Part shown: piece after piece, positions 28,653 to 37,372 of the stretch | How positions within the stretch are numbered: position 1 is the first letter of the stretch | Layout of the letters: each line of letters starts with the position of its first letter | NCBI GenBank assembly: GCA_023228245.1 | Contig: JALOBN010000024.1 | Coordinates: forward strand, 1-37,816 | Source: Candidatus Pacearchaeota archaeon | Lineage (GTDB): Archaea; Nanoarchaeota; Nanoarchaeia; Pacearchaeales; GW2011-AR1 | Length of the DNA: 37,816 nucleotides | Direction: 5' to 3' | Notes under the pieces: generated by a model | The model's database searches: none | What the model was told of the DNA's origin: nothing | Seen by the model: only the letters and a program-made list of their open reading frames with translations | Program-made: the position numbers and the translations under genes

Positions 28653-29684
28653 ATGAAACGTCACGGATTCATAAACCTGTACGTCCTAGCCGCCGTTGCG
28701 GTTATCTGCCTAATATGTCTTGCTATCATCGCACGCAATTGGTCCTGCCGCTCTCAGCGTGACCGTGGCCGCAAGCCTCGCCCACCCGCCCAGAAGGAGT
28801 ATGTAGTCGAATCGGCGTCCACTGGTGGCTCCCTCGTTATCAAAGACGGTCGCAAGGGCAAGCGGGTTATCGCCATCAGCCTGTCTGGTATCGCCGCACC
28901 TGCTGCCGGTGAGCCACTTGAGGAAGAGAGCCGAGTATCGCTGGAGAAGTTGGCTGGGGCCAAGGTGCGGCTTGAGAGTGGCCGTAAAATCCTTGGTGCG
29001 ACTGAGGATGGCGACGAAGACGCGAAAGCCATGTTTGCCGCACCTGAGAAGCTTGGTCCAGGTGTAGAGGTGCGGTGTTCCGCGTGTGGTGGTAAGGGGG
29101 AAAACACTTATCCCGACGGAGGTGTTGCAGTAGCGGCCCAAGCCGCGTTTGCGATTTGGATGGATAGCCATATCCCGACTTGCAAAAAGTGCAAGGATGC
29201 AATCTTGAACTCAGAGAAGTCACCACCCGCCAGCAGTTATTGCACGGTGGCTCAAGCAAAATGGAAAGAGATTTGCGACAAAGCAAAGTTGATCAAGAGG
29301 GCACCCCTGACTGACGAGTGTTGGGCGTGTGGTGGTAGCGGCTTGCTAATCGAACACAAGCGAGTGGCCCGCCGGCCGCTGGTGGGCGTCGTTTATGGTC
29401 AGTCTGGAAACTGTCTAAATGAGGCGCAACTACGGGTTGGCTTGGCCAGGACGGTTGGCACGGTCTGTCAAGAATGGGCCGATGCCGAGAAGGAAGCACA
29501 GACCGGCAAGGTTGGAATCTGGGTCGGGTACGTTTCGAAGCCCGTTGCCTCGTCACAATCCTGGAGATGGTGGACGATCATTGGTGGCGTCTGGGGACTG
29601 ATTGGCCTAGTCGCCGGCTACTGCGCGGGGCTTTCGAGGCAGTCGCAAACAAGGGGTGGATTGCCATTGTCTTTATGGCCATAG
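28653..29684 (+). CDS. Membrane-anchored TNase-like protein with DnaJ-type zinc motifs
   Basis: A 343-aa protein. Residues 9-27 (YVLAAVAVICLICLAIIA) are an N-terminal membrane helix, and 308-326 a second one. A thermonuclease-type domain is split: IKDGRKGKRVIAISLSGIAAPAAGEPLEEESRVSLEKLAGAKVRLE at 63-108, and PLVGVVYGQSGNCLNEAQLRVGLART ... EKEAQTGKVGIWVG at 242-292. Between them are CSACGGKG (142-149), CKKC (177-180) and CWACGGSG (223-230), CxxCxGxG motifs like the DnaJ zinc centre. Nuclease activity is not certain, since catalytic Arg/Asp/Glu need alignment. Possibly acts at the cell surface on incoming DNA. Confidence 0.65.
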   Translation: MKRHGFINLYVLAAVAVICLICLAIIARNWSCRSQRDRGRKPRPPAQKEYVVESASTGGSLVIKDGRKGKRVIAISLSGIAAPAAGEPLEEESRVSLEKLAGAKVRLESGRKILGATEDGDEDAKAMFAAPEKLGPGVEVRCSACGGKGENTYPDGGVAVAAQAAFAIWMDSHIPTCKKCKDAILNSEKSPPASSYCTVAQAKWKEICDKAKLIKRAPLTDECWACGGSGLLIEHKRVARRPLVGVVYGQSGNCLNEAQLRVGLARTVGTVCQEWADAEKEAQTGKVGIWVGYVSKPVASSQSWRWWTIIGGVWGLIGLVAGYCAGLSRQSQTRGGLPLSLWP

Positions 29685-30619
29685 CCTGCTGCATTATGGG
29701 TCCGTTCATCTTTTTCGCTCTACGGCAGAAGGTGGCCGTTGTCGCCATAGCCTTGTGTCTCGTTGCCCCTTCTGCCTTTGCCGCCCCGTGTTGCCCCGGT
29801 GGAAATTGCGACAAGCCAACTTGGCAACAGACCGAGCTACCGAAGGCGGCGGTGCCGGACATTCCCATCCCGGAAACTCCTAAGACTGTTGGCCCCGTCT
29901 ACTGGCTCTGGGCATCGAACATTGATGCGATGCTCTGCGCCGAGGCTCAGAAGCACGCCGAATACATGGCCAGCGTTAGAGTTCAGGAACACCAAAATTG
30001 GTCGAGTCGAAAGTCACGTTGCGAGGCTGCCGTTGGGTTGCGATGCGAAGAGATTGTAGCCGAGTCATGGCCCAACCGCTCGTATGCTGGTGACGACGAC
30101 CAGTGGAAACGCGAAGCGTTTGGATCGTGGAAGTTTTCCTCTGGTCATTGGGAAGTGGCCCGCAAGGCTCATACCCGCGTAGGTTGGGGTCGTGCGCGTG
30201 GAGGGAACGGGGTGTGGTACTTTTGTGTGATAGCTGCCGATGGCCAAGAGCGTGGAAAAGTCACCTCTCCACCCGCTGCTCAACAGCCTGCCATCAGTCC
30301 GACCGAGGCTTACATCGTCGCCCGCGTCAATGCCGAACGCCGTGCCCGTGGTCTGCGGGAACTGGTAGTGGATTCCAAGCTGATGGACTTCGCCCGCAAT
30401 CATACACGATGGATGTTCAGGGGCGGAATGGTTCATAGTCGAGGCCCCTACGCAGAAAATATCGCTATGGGTCAGTCGGACGGTGAAGACGTGATGCACA
30501 GTTGGATGAACAGCAGTGGCCATAGGTCGAACATTCTCAATCCAAACCACCGATACATCGGCGCGGCTGGAATGCAGGACGCAAATGGCAGAACGTACTA
30601 CACACAGAACTTTCGGTGA
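29675..30619 (+). CDS. Secreted protein with two CAP (SCP/PR1) domains
   Basis: About 314 aa from ATG 29675 (29567 and 29696 are alternatives; none has an ideal ribosome site). A signal peptide is visible: RQKVAVVAIALCLVAPSAFA, cleaved before APCCPG. A first, divergent CAP-like part (AEAQKHAEYMASVRVQEHQNW...AESW...GHWEVARKAHTRVGWGRA) is followed by a clear CAP domain: VNAERRARGLRELVVDSKLMDFARNHTRWMFRGGMVHSRGPYAENIAMG, then MHSWMNSSGHRSNILNPNHRYIGAA. CAP proteins occur in bacterial and phage secretomes; their bacterial roles are mostly unknown. Confidence 0.7.
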   Translation: MAIACCIMGPFIFFALRQKVAVVAIALCLVAPSAFAAPCCPGGNCDKPTWQQTELPKAAVPDIPIPETPKTVGPVYWLWASNIDAMLCAEAQKHAEYMASVRVQEHQNWSSRKSRCEAAVGLRCEEIVAESWPNRSYAGDDDQWKREAFGSWKFSSGHWEVARKAHTRVGWGRARGGNGVWYFCVIAADGQERGKVTSPPAAQQPAISPTEAYIVARVNAERRARGLRELVVDSKLMDFARNHTRWMFRGGMVHSRGPYAENIAMGQSDGEDVMHSWMNSSGHRSNILNPNHRYIGAAGMQDANGRTYYTQNFR

Positions 30620-30671
30620 TACCACGCGGTGGCTATACAACCTTGTGGCCACGCTGAAAGAGAGATTCACG

Positions 30672-30914
30672 ATGAAACGCAAAGTCTTCGTCGTTGAGCC
30701 CACCGACAACAAACAACTTCCGTGGCGAACCAAGCTGCAAGGCGGCAAGGTACTGCGATGGCACAAGAGCCGAGCGACGGCAATTCGCTTTGCCATCCGC
30801 TGTGCAAAGCGGCGAGGGACGATCAGCCAAGTGCTAGTGCGCGGCAAGGATGGTCGGTACAAGACGGAATTCACGTATCCTCGGCAATCAGACGATCCAC
30901 ACAAAAAGGGATAA
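30672..30914 (+). CDS. DUF2188-type small protein
   Basis: An 80-aa protein from ATG 30672. MKRKVFVVEPTDNKQLPWRTKLQGGKVLRWHKSRATAIRFAIRCAKRRGTISQVLVRGKDGRYKTEFTYPRQSDDP follows the DUF2188 layout: V-x-V...W-x-x-x-x-x-G-G...H-x-x-x-x-x-A-x-x-x-x-x-x-A...DGxxxxExTY. The family is small, conserved and of unknown function. Confidence 0.7.
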   Translation: MKRKVFVVEPTDNKQLPWRTKLQGGKVLRWHKSRATAIRFAIRCAKRRGTISQVLVRGKDGRYKTEFTYPRQSDDPHKKG

Positions 30915-30916
30915 AC

Positions 30917-31246
30917 ATGATAGTGAACGTAGTGATGATTGTGTCGGTGCTGGCCTTGCTGGCTGTCGGGTTTTCGCTGGTCTGGCCGAAGATTCGAGCC
31001 AAGGTTCCGGCGTCCGTAGTCTCGACAGGCGACAAGGTTGACTTGAAAGTAGATCAGGCCGAGACATACATTGCCATCAACACGGCGATTTGGAACTTCG
31101 CGGAACACGGAAGTCTCGACACTACTGCCAAGTTGCGTGCTGCCAGAGACGAAATAGCTGGTTGGCCAATTCCTCCGCCTATTGTAGTGGAGACTGCCAA
31201 TACATCCGCAACTGTCATTGCCCCGCCGCCGGGAGGTGCCACATGA
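30917..31246 (+). CDS. Membrane-anchored small protein
   Basis: A 109-aa protein. N-terminal helix (VVMIVSVLALLAVGFSLVW) anchors it; the rest (AKVPASVVSTGDKVDLKVDQAETYIAINTAIWNFAEHGSLDTTAKLRAARDEIAG) is helical and the end Pro-rich. AAAAGGGATAAAC precedes the ATG. It overlaps the thioredoxin-fold gene (ATGA). Confidence 0.6.
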   Translation: MIVNVVMIVSVLALLAVGFSLVWPKIRAKVPASVVSTGDKVDLKVDQAETYIAINTAIWNFAEHGSLDTTAKLRAARDEIAGWPIPPPIVVETANTSATVIAPPPGGAT

Positions 31247-32556
31247 GATTCCTCTGTGCGATGCTGCTGTCGGTAACTCTTGTTGGCGCGGCCCGTGCTG
31301 ATAGCGTGCTGGTCATGTTTACCAGCGACAATTGCCCGGCGTGTGAGGCTGCCATGCCGGATGTAGAGAAGGTGCAAGTCGCCCATGCCGTTACCGTGCT
31401 CAAGGGCACACAGTACGAAGCCAAGTACAAGATCACTGCCTACCCGACATTCGTCGCCTTTGCGAACAATCAGGAGGTAGATCGAGCCGTGGGCAACGTC
31501 GGGATCGACCGACTCTTGGAAATGTGCGATATTGCCGAGCGGGTAAGTCATGCCGCACCGCCGAAGCTAGGGGGCCTGCTGCGTCCAAACATGACGCGGA
31601 CTGTTACAACTGTAACACCACCGTCTGCCCCATCGCCGCAAACGATGCTCGTTGAGCCGGGGCCGAAGCTGGCTGCGATGCTCAAGCGACTTGAAATGTT
31701 GCAAGTGCCGCCCCCGTCTATTGCAGCAAAAGACCAAGTGATTGCCCTGCCGCCCGGATGGGACAAGGCCCTTGGTGACCGCCTGACATCTGCTCTGGAT
31801 GCCTCGGCTGCGAAGGAACTGACGGCCCGGAAGCAGGCAGCCGAAGCCATGCAAGCTACCGTGGCGACGCTAGGGAAAAAGCAAGAGGAGACTACCAAGC
31901 AACTCATGCAGGCACGTGGACCACAGACAGTTACGGTTGAACTTGGACCCATCAGCATGGCGGAGCTAAAGGCGATCCGGGCATTGCTGGAAAAACCACC
32001 GGTCCCGCCCGCACCGCCAGAGCCACCAAAGCCTGAGCCGAGCAAGATTCTGACGACAACCAATCTCCAATACGGCGGTGGGATTGTCGGCATCATCGTT
32101 GTACTCTTGCTCTGGCTCTTCGCGTATCGCAAGTGGGGCAACTCAGTGATCTACGCCGGGGTCGCCGTAATTGCCCTAGTGTGCGTTGTAGGCGGAGGAG
32201 CGGTCAAATACTACGGGGACGGCGGCGGAATCTCCGTCAATACTAAGCCGGTCAAGGTGTTTGTGGTGCGAGAATCCGAAGACGACATTACCCTGACGGT
32301 CGCACAACTCGCCTGGATCAAGTCGCCGAAGTTTGCCGCCGACTGCAAGGCGGCGGGAATCGAGTTTCACGCCATCGACCAACATCTCAAGGGGCTGGAC
32401 AGCAAGACTCCAAAGGAATTGGTGCCCATCATTGACCGTGCAAAAGCAAAGGGCATCCCCCGAATCGTGTTGGTGGGTAGCGGAGGTGGCCTGAGCGATT
32501 ATCCAGTGCCGGCAACCGAGGCAGACGCAAAAACCATTTTGGGGATAGGACAATAG
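31243..32556 (+). CDS. Membrane protein with N-terminal thioredoxin-fold domain
   Basis: A 437-aa protein starting with an ATGA overlap. A signal sequence (LCAMLLSVTLVGAARA) leads to FTSDNCPACEAAMPDV, a thioredoxin-like CPAC site at 31-34, then KITAYPTFVAF with the cis-Pro. A Pro/Thr-rich linker and long helical part follow. Two membrane helices (GIVGIIVVLLLWLFAY; IYAGVAVIALVCVVGG) split off a C-terminal domain of about 120 residues (PVKVFVVRESEDDITLTVAQLAWIKSPKF). Probably an exported redox-type protein; the C-terminal domain looks Rossmann- or thioredoxin-like. Confidence 0.6.
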   Translation: MRFLCAMLLSVTLVGAARADSVLVMFTSDNCPACEAAMPDVEKVQVAHAVTVLKGTQYEAKYKITAYPTFVAFANNQEVDRAVGNVGIDRLLEMCDIAERVSHAAPPKLGGLLRPNMTRTVTTVTPPSAPSPQTMLVEPGPKLAAMLKRLEMLQVPPPSIAAKDQVIALPPGWDKALGDRLTSALDASAAKELTARKQAAEAMQATVATLGKKQEETTKQLMQARGPQTVTVELGPISMAELKAIRALLEKPPVPPAPPEPPKPEPSKILTTTNLQYGGGIVGIIVVLLLWLFAYRKWGNSVIYAGVAVIALVCVVGGGAVKYYGDGGGISVNTKPVKVFVVRESEDDITLTVAQLAWIKSPKFAADCKAAGIEFHAIDQHLKGLDSKTPKELVPIIDRAKAKGIPRIVLVGSGGGLSDYPVPATEADAKTILGIGQ

Positions 32557-32558
32557 CC

Positions 32559-33329
32559 ATGTACTTTGTTGACGACGAAAACTTTCAGCAAGTTCTCGAC
32601 ATTCACGCCGGGATAACCGAAGGGCAGTTTGGCCTTGTGCCACGTGATTACGACGCGCAGCCGCTTTGCAGCATCCCGCATACGACGCCGTTTTGCGAAT
32701 CATTTAAGTTGATCGACAAAAAGGAATGGGAGGACCGAGCGAAGGCAATGCAAGGGCGGTTTATCCGCAACGCCTATACGGGCACGCCCGAGGAAGACTC
32801 GCAAGGTCGGATGCCCTATTGCTGGGCGTTCTCTTTGTCGCAGGCCGTCAAGGGTGCTCGTGACCGTGCCAATCTTCCTCACGTCGATCTTCTGGCCGAA
32901 TCACTTGGCGGGTCTGTCAATTGGCGCAATGCCGGCAACTACTGCTCGGCGGCAATTCAGTACGCCGCAGAACACGGCTTCTGTGACCGCTCGTTCTCTC
33001 CGCAACGCTACAACCTAAACCCGCGCCAATGGAAAGAGGGCTGGGAACAAGAGGCATTGAATCATCGTGTGGATGAGTTTTGGGAACTAGGCCACATCGA
33101 TATGGTGAAAGAAGTTTCGACGGCCCTGTTGCTCGGCTTCGGCGTATACGTCGGTCTCAATTGGCTTCGGCACGCAATGTGGTTTGATGAACTCCAATTC
33201 ATCAATGGCAAGCTGACGATCCACACTCCAAACACGTGGGACGTCGGCCAGGACATGATGCTGCAAGGACAGAAGGCGCGGCCAGATGAAGCGTATGCAA
33301 TCAGGACCGCTACTTGGAGCAACGCATAA
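32559..33329 (+). CDS. Papain-like cysteine protease (C1-type fold)
   Basis: A 256-aa protein. RMPYCWAFSLSQAVKGARDRANL has the CWAFS motif of papain enzymes (Cys88 nucleophile), and LAESLGGSVNWRNAGNYCSAAIQYAAEHGF the next conserved part. HAMWFDE supplies the His (His205) and PNTWDVGQD the Asn (Asn225). All three catalytic residues are in the right order. No signal peptide is seen. The enzyme could process phage proteins, act at injection or attack host proteins. Confidence 0.7.
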   Translation: MYFVDDENFQQVLDIHAGITEGQFGLVPRDYDAQPLCSIPHTTPFCESFKLIDKKEWEDRAKAMQGRFIRNAYTGTPEEDSQGRMPYCWAFSLSQAVKGARDRANLPHVDLLAESLGGSVNWRNAGNYCSAAIQYAAEHGFCDRSFSPQRYNLNPRQWKEGWEQEALNHRVDEFWELGHIDMVKEVSTALLLGFGVYVGLNWLRHAMWFDELQFINGKLTIHTPNTWDVGQDMMLQGQKARPDEAYAIRTATWSNA

Positions 33330-33520
33330 TGTCCCGAGTCGAGAAGTTTGCGAAGACTGTTCTTGAGCCCGCTTTCGAGGCGTGGGAAGAAGAGATTGTC
33401 GCTCCGTTCCGTCAAGAGGCAATCGACCTACGCAAGACGGTGACTGAATTGCGACAAGAGAACGCGAGCCTGCAATTCCAACTTGAAAACGCGAGTCGAT
33501 GGCTTACACAAGGAAACTGA
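33329..33520 (+). CDS. Small coiled-coil protein
   Basis: A 63-aa protein from ATG 33329, which shares one base with the previous stop. EAWEEEIVAPFRQEAIDLRKTVTELRQENASLQFQLENASRW is a coiled coil. Function unknown. Confidence 0.55.
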   Translation: MSRVEKFAKTVLEPAFEAWEEEIVAPFRQEAIDLRKTVTELRQENASLQFQLENASRWLTQGN

Positions 33521-33522
33521 CA

Positions 33523-33615
33523 ATGCGGTGTAAGACAAGGGAAGACTACCGAAGAAAACAGAACAAACGCGGATTTCCTCGACCGCAGATTGACTATGTT
33601 AAGAGGCTGTTTTGA
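33523..33615 (+). CDS. Tiny basic peptide
   Basis: A 30-aa basic frame (MRCKTREDYRRKQNKRGFPRPQIDYVKRLF) with AAGGAAACTGAC upstream, so it is probably translated. Confidence 0.4.
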   Translation: MRCKTREDYRRKQNKRGFPRPQIDYVKRLF

Positions 33616-33749
33616 TCCTTCATCGCTTGTGATAAAGAAGATGCAGGCAAGTTCAATTGTCGTGGATGGCCGATTGTTCCCCAGCACGAAAAGAGTTCGT
33701 TTGATGAGTTGCGATCAGTGTTTCACCTTGACCCCATTGGAGAAAGAAA

Positions 33750-34151
33750 ATGAAGAGTGCTACCATCCTGTGTGTGATTCTGTGTTGTGCAACGCTTGCC
33801 GTCGCCGGCAATCCGTGTGCGCCTGTCAATCCATGCGCCCCCGTTACGGCCGCTCCGCCGCCAGTGCTGACCGTGCCCGGTTGCTGTGATGCCGTGCCCG
33901 GCACGCTCAACGCGACTAGCACCGGCGTGCGACGGTCAGTGCAACGCTCCCGATCCGTGGAGAAGATCGGCGTGGCGACCGTTGGTATTTTCAGCGGCAC
34001 GCGAAACCTCATTGCGAAGGCTCGTGTGTCGCGGTCCAAGGCCGTTGACGCTAGGTTGACGGCGAAGTCTCAAGCGAAGGCGTGTGCCGTGAAGTCCGAG
34101 CGACACCGGCAGCGTGATACTTCGCGCAGTGTCCAGAGAAGCGTGCGTTAG
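33750..34151 (+). CDS. Secreted basic Cys-containing protein
   Basis: A 133-aa protein with a clear signal peptide (KSATILCVILCCATLAVAG) and a GGAGAAAG ribosome site. The mature part begins NPCAPVNPCAPVTAAPPP, then CCDAV, then a basic Arg/Ser/Lys-rich tail (RRSVQRSRSVEK...RHRQRDTSRSVQRSVR). Cys/Pro-rich starts and basic tails are seen in planctomycete secreted proteins. It precedes a strong terminator, so it ends the module. Confidence 0.65.
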   Translation: MKSATILCVILCCATLAVAGNPCAPVNPCAPVTAAPPPVLTVPGCCDAVPGTLNATSTGVRRSVQRSRSVEKIGVATVGIFSGTRNLIAKARVSRSKAVDARLTAKSQAKACAVKSERHRQRDTSRSVQRSVR

Positions 34152-34166
34152 TAACCCCCAGAGAGA

Positions 34167-34219
34167 CACCCTGCCGGCTGGCGAGTTGCATCCTTGCTCT
34201 GGCCGGCAGGGTGGTTTTT
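34167..34219 (+). terminator. Rho-independent terminator
   Basis: CACCCTGCCGGC at 34167-34178 pairs perfectly (12 bp) with GCCGGCAGGGTG at 34202-34213, followed by GTTTTTG. It closes the secreted-protein block. Confidence 0.85.
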
Positions 34220-34234
34220 GTTAGGAGTCTTTCA

Positions 34235-34351
34235 ATGGCATTTTTGATCCTCAGAGCCGCAGGCGTGCTGTTCGTCTCCGTTGGGCTTGCCGTCATAACG
34301 TGGGCGGTTTTCCAGTGTGTAGAGGGGCTATTTGTATCGAGGAAGGGCTGA
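34235..34351 (+). CDS. Small single-TM protein
   Basis: A 38-aa protein (MAFLILRAAGVLFVSVGLAVITWAVFQCVEGLFVSRKG). One membrane helix. GTTAGGAGT precedes it, and its stop overlaps the next start. Possibly a small holin-like protein. Confidence 0.5.
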   Translation: MAFLILRAAGVLFVSVGLAVITWAVFQCVEGLFVSRKG

Positions 34352-34728
34352 TGCCGAAGTTGCAAAAACATTCCGCCGCGTATTTTGACGGCATCCTTGG
34401 ATTCCGCACTCGGCAGGTGTGCCGCTACACAGAACAGGGAGACAAGGATGATTGGGCAGACGGATTTGCGTCAGCACTGGCCGAAGAGGGAGCCAGCAAG
34501 GTCTGGTATCGCTCCAAGACCTTTCAGGCAGCATTGATATGCTTGGGGGTCGGACTGCTCATAGTGGCGTTTGGCAGGATTGGTGGGTTTGCAAACGGCA
34601 CTGGCAACATGATGATGAGCGCGGGCGGTGGGATGACTCTAGGTTCGGTGCTGAGCATGTTCCTTCGCGTGGCGTTGCAGGGCAATAGCCCACTAACCTT
34701 CGGCAATTACCCTTCATACCCACAATAG
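34351..34728 (+). CDS. Membrane protein, unknown function
   Basis: A 125-aa protein. N-terminus polar (HSAAYFDGILGFRTRQVCRYTEQGD), then a hydrophobic part (ALICLGVGLLIVAFGRIGGF), and GTGNMMMSAGGGMTLGSVLSMFLRVAL. Two membrane helices. Position before the tail gene suggests a late membrane function. Confidence 0.55.
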   Translation: MPKLQKHSAAYFDGILGFRTRQVCRYTEQGDKDDWADGFASALAEEGASKVWYRSKTFQAALICLGVGLLIVAFGRIGGFANGTGNMMMSAGGGMTLGSVLSMFLRVALQGNSPLTFGNYPSYPQ

Positions 34729-34737
34729 GACAGCAGT

Positions 34738-35142
34738 ATGAATAGGCCCCGTACTCATTTGGAATGGTCCCCGCAAGTGTGTACGGAGAATCACTGGTCG
34801 ATGAAGCTTGGTATTGGAATCATCATCGGACTGTTGACGGCTGTTTTAGCAGTTGGAACCTATCAGGTTTCGGCACAATACAACATTGGAACTCGGGCAG
34901 ATACTGTTGCCAAGGATGCAGAAGCCGCCTCTGGAAAGGCGGAAAAGACGGCAGCCGATGCCGAGAAACTTGTGTTGACGGCGCTTGGTGAACTGAAAGA
35001 GCAACAGCGATCACGCACGTATATCGAGAAGTCAATGGACCGCATTGATGCACGCCTGACGAAGCTTGATAAGATTGCTGAAGACGTGGCTCGACTCAAG
35101 GGTCTGCACGAGAAGTCTAGCGGCAAGGAACCGAGGGAATAA
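34738..35142 (+). CDS. Membrane-anchored coiled-coil protein
   Basis: A 134-aa protein. KLGIGIIIGLLTAVLAVGTYQVSA is a membrane helix (residues 23-46). The rest is a coiled coil (ADTVAKDAEAASGKAEKTAADAEKLVLTALGELKEQQRS...LTKLDKIAEDVARLK). The layout (one N-terminal helix then a long coiled coil) is like i-spanins, but that remains a guess. Confidence 0.6.
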   Translation: MNRPRTHLEWSPQVCTENHWSMKLGIGIIIGLLTAVLAVGTYQVSAQYNIGTRADTVAKDAEAASGKAEKTAADAEKLVLTALGELKEQQRSRTYIEKSMDRIDARLTKLDKIAEDVARLKGLHEKSSGKEPRE

Positions 35143-35144
35143 TC

Positions 35145-37085
35145 ATGGCCAGAACGCTCTATGTAAACCCCGCTTCTACCCTGTGGTCTACGGCTCAACT
35201 CGGCACTGCCTCCGAAGGTCCGTACACTCTCGACAAGGACGATGTCCTGACGGACGACATTATCGACCTCAATGGGGTTGTATCCCCATTCGAGTTTGAC
35301 GCAAACATTACGGCCGGCAAGATTATCGACACGCCTGAAGGTACATTTTGCCAAATCAAAATCGACAACGGAGTAGTTGTCACGAGCGACTACGGCGACT
35401 ACAGCGTTTCTGGGGCGATATTCGGAGTATTAGTGCCCGCTGGATATGGCACCACTTCTAGGCTGGTGGGCGATTGGGATGCTGGCCCAACTGATGTTGA
35501 CAATGCCGCCTACGTTCTTGAGACGCTCGAAACAGACCCCGACACGCTAGTAGTAATTGAGCACTGCGGTGGCTTTAACGGTGTGGAGAACAGCACGCTA
35601 ATTGCCGGCGGCATGACAGTGCGGCTGTTTGGCAACGTGACCCAACCTGCCGGTTGGGTTGCTCAGTATATTTGGAGCAATCTTGGTCACGGTGGAACTC
35701 TGTCCGGTTCACCGTGGATCGTCAGTAACTATGGGTCCATCAGCTTCACTATGACGGACTCAATGAGTAGCACTTGGCCCGCTCCTGGCAGCGCTACTTC
35801 ACCACACATCTACAACATGTCCGCTGCGGCCCAGGTGTGCTTGTCGCTGACGGACTATAACACAACAAACAAGCCGTGGGTTCATCCATTTGCCCTTCCC
35901 GCCACACAAGTGCTATACGGCATCAATCGCTACGACGGCACGGTGGCAAGTAGTGGGGAGGGAACGCTTGGAACTGTGACGCTTCCCAATACGGACGGAT
36001 CTACGCCCGACGCTTCGCTCGTAAAGAGCACTGCCAACTTCGGGGCGGGGAACGCCACGGCCGGCACGCTCGATATGGGTCTGTACGAGCTAGTGACTGC
36101 CGGTGATACCAGAGTGGCCAACCAGCTTACTACTGATCAAGGCGTTGTCAGTGCCGCCAAGGCGTCCATCATCGCGAATGCGAACATCCTCGGCCAGAAC
36201 GACGGCACGTATCCGACAACGGCCGCCACGCAAGCCGCCGACGCCGCGACGCTCACAGCCGCTATGCTGAATGCAGACGGCACTGATACCACGATATCCT
36301 TTGGAGCATCGAACGGGACGGCAAAGAGCGGAGCGGTGTTTACGGCAGGGCGGGCGGCGCAACTCGTAACCGACCAGGGTGCAGTGGATGGACAAAAGGC
36401 GTTTTTGCAGCGCCCGGCCGATGGCGGACCGGCGTCGTTGCTGTCGGTTGTTGGTACGCTTAATACGGCAGCGTTGCAATCCGCTGCTGCTGCTGCTCAA
36501 TTGGTCACAGATACGGCTGCTGCCACTGCCGATGTTGCCAAGATTCTTTCAACGGCAACGAACATCGCATCGGCGTTTGGCGTAACAGGAACCTACCACG
36601 CGCCGTCCCTAGGTGAGGTTATCGACACCGCCGTATTTGGTGCGGCATCCGCAGAGCACGGAACATACCACTGCCCGACAACCAGCGAAGTGCTTGCTGG
36701 TGTCATGTTTGGGGCTGGGAGCGTACAGCAGGGGACGGCGGTGGCAGTATCAGCGGACGCAACAGCCGGGAGCATCACTCAGTATCGTTACTCAACGTTT
36801 GTCGCCACGGCGTTGACGGTCGCTACAGCACAGACGGGTGACTCCCATGCCTTGTTAGTATATGCACCCGGCAACAAGTCTACGGTTCTGTGGTCGCTTA
36901 CAACCGCTGGCGGCGAGATAAGTGTGGGGGGAACTGGCGACAAGACGATTACATTGAGCGACACGGATGCTCACACCGGCACGCCAGGTAAGTTCGCTTG
37001 CGTGCTGAAAAACACAACGGACGACGTAATTGTCTGGACTGGTTACTTGACCATCGTCGATTGTCCACAGGTGCCGAGTGTGTAG
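35145..37085 (+). CDS. Large tail/structural protein, beta-helix-like
   Basis: A 646-aa protein, two bases after the previous stop. Its N-terminus MARTLYVNPASTLWSTAQLGTASEGPYTLDKDDVLTDD is beta-rich, as in adhesin-type tail proteins. The middle is Thr/Gly/Ala-rich (TAATQAADAATL; NADGTDTTISFGASNGTAKSG). Related segments follow at the C-terminus: DTAVFGAASAEHGTYHCPTTSEVLAGVMFGAGSVQQGT. Low-complexity, repeated structure suits a fibre or tail surface protein. A Ser/Thr/Ala bias and repeats make function assignment uncertain. Confidence 0.6.
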   Translation: MARTLYVNPASTLWSTAQLGTASEGPYTLDKDDVLTDDIIDLNGVVSPFEFDANITAGKIIDTPEGTFCQIKIDNGVVVTSDYGDYSVSGAIFGVLVPAGYGTTSRLVGDWDAGPTDVDNAAYVLETLETDPDTLVVIEHCGGFNGVENSTLIAGGMTVRLFGNVTQPAGWVAQYIWSNLGHGGTLSGSPWIVSNYGSISFTMTDSMSSTWPAPGSATSPHIYNMSAAAQVCLSLTDYNTTNKPWVHPFALPATQVLYGINRYDGTVASSGEGTLGTVTLPNTDGSTPDASLVKSTANFGAGNATAGTLDMGLYELVTAGDTRVANQLTTDQGVVSAAKASIIANANILGQNDGTYPTTAATQAADAATLTAAMLNADGTDTTISFGASNGTAKSGAVFTAGRAAQLVTDQGAVDGQKAFLQRPADGGPASLLSVVGTLNTAALQSAAAAAQLVTDTAAATADVAKILSTATNIASAFGVTGTYHAPSLGEVIDTAVFGAASAEHGTYHCPTTSEVLAGVMFGAGSVQQGTAVAVSADATAGSITQYRYSTFVATALTVATAQTGDSHALLVYAPGNKSTVLWSLTTAGGEISVGGTGDKTITLSDTDAHTGTPGKFACVLKNTTDDVIVWTGYLTIVDCPQVPSV

Positions 37086-37116
37086 TGTTTCAACCATTTA
37101 GGAGGAGTACGAAGCC

Positions 37117-37359
37117 ATGCAGCGTCAACGTGCCGTGTTTCTCAATAGACAAATGAATTCTGTCAGTACAAAACTCAGCAGGCTATGCCTGGAAAAACGT
37201 TTGGCTGAGCGTAGGGTCTGTAAACTAGCGTGGGCGATTAGCGATGCACAATCTCAGTTGGAACGAGTAAGAGTGGCAGGCGGAATAGGTAGTCGTAAAG
37301 TGTGGTACGAAACAAAGCGTGGTCAGTCAGTTCTAAAAATGGCATCCGAACAAGCGTAA
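37117..37359 (+). CDS. Small basic helical protein
   Basis: An 80-aa protein with GGAGGAG before the ATG. RQRAVFLNRQMNSVSTKLSRLCLEKRLAERRVCKLAWAISDAQSQLERVR is helical and basic. Located just before HNH, like terminase-region small proteins. Confidence 0.55.
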   Translation: MQRQRAVFLNRQMNSVSTKLSRLCLEKRLAERRVCKLAWAISDAQSQLERVRVAGGIGSRKVWYETKRGQSVLKMASEQA

Positions 37360-37372
37360 GGCGGACGATCCA

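Noticed and set aside
33590..33889. 99-aa Cys-rich frame
   Set aside because: It overlaps out of frame the signal-peptide protein at 33750, which has a good ribosome site.
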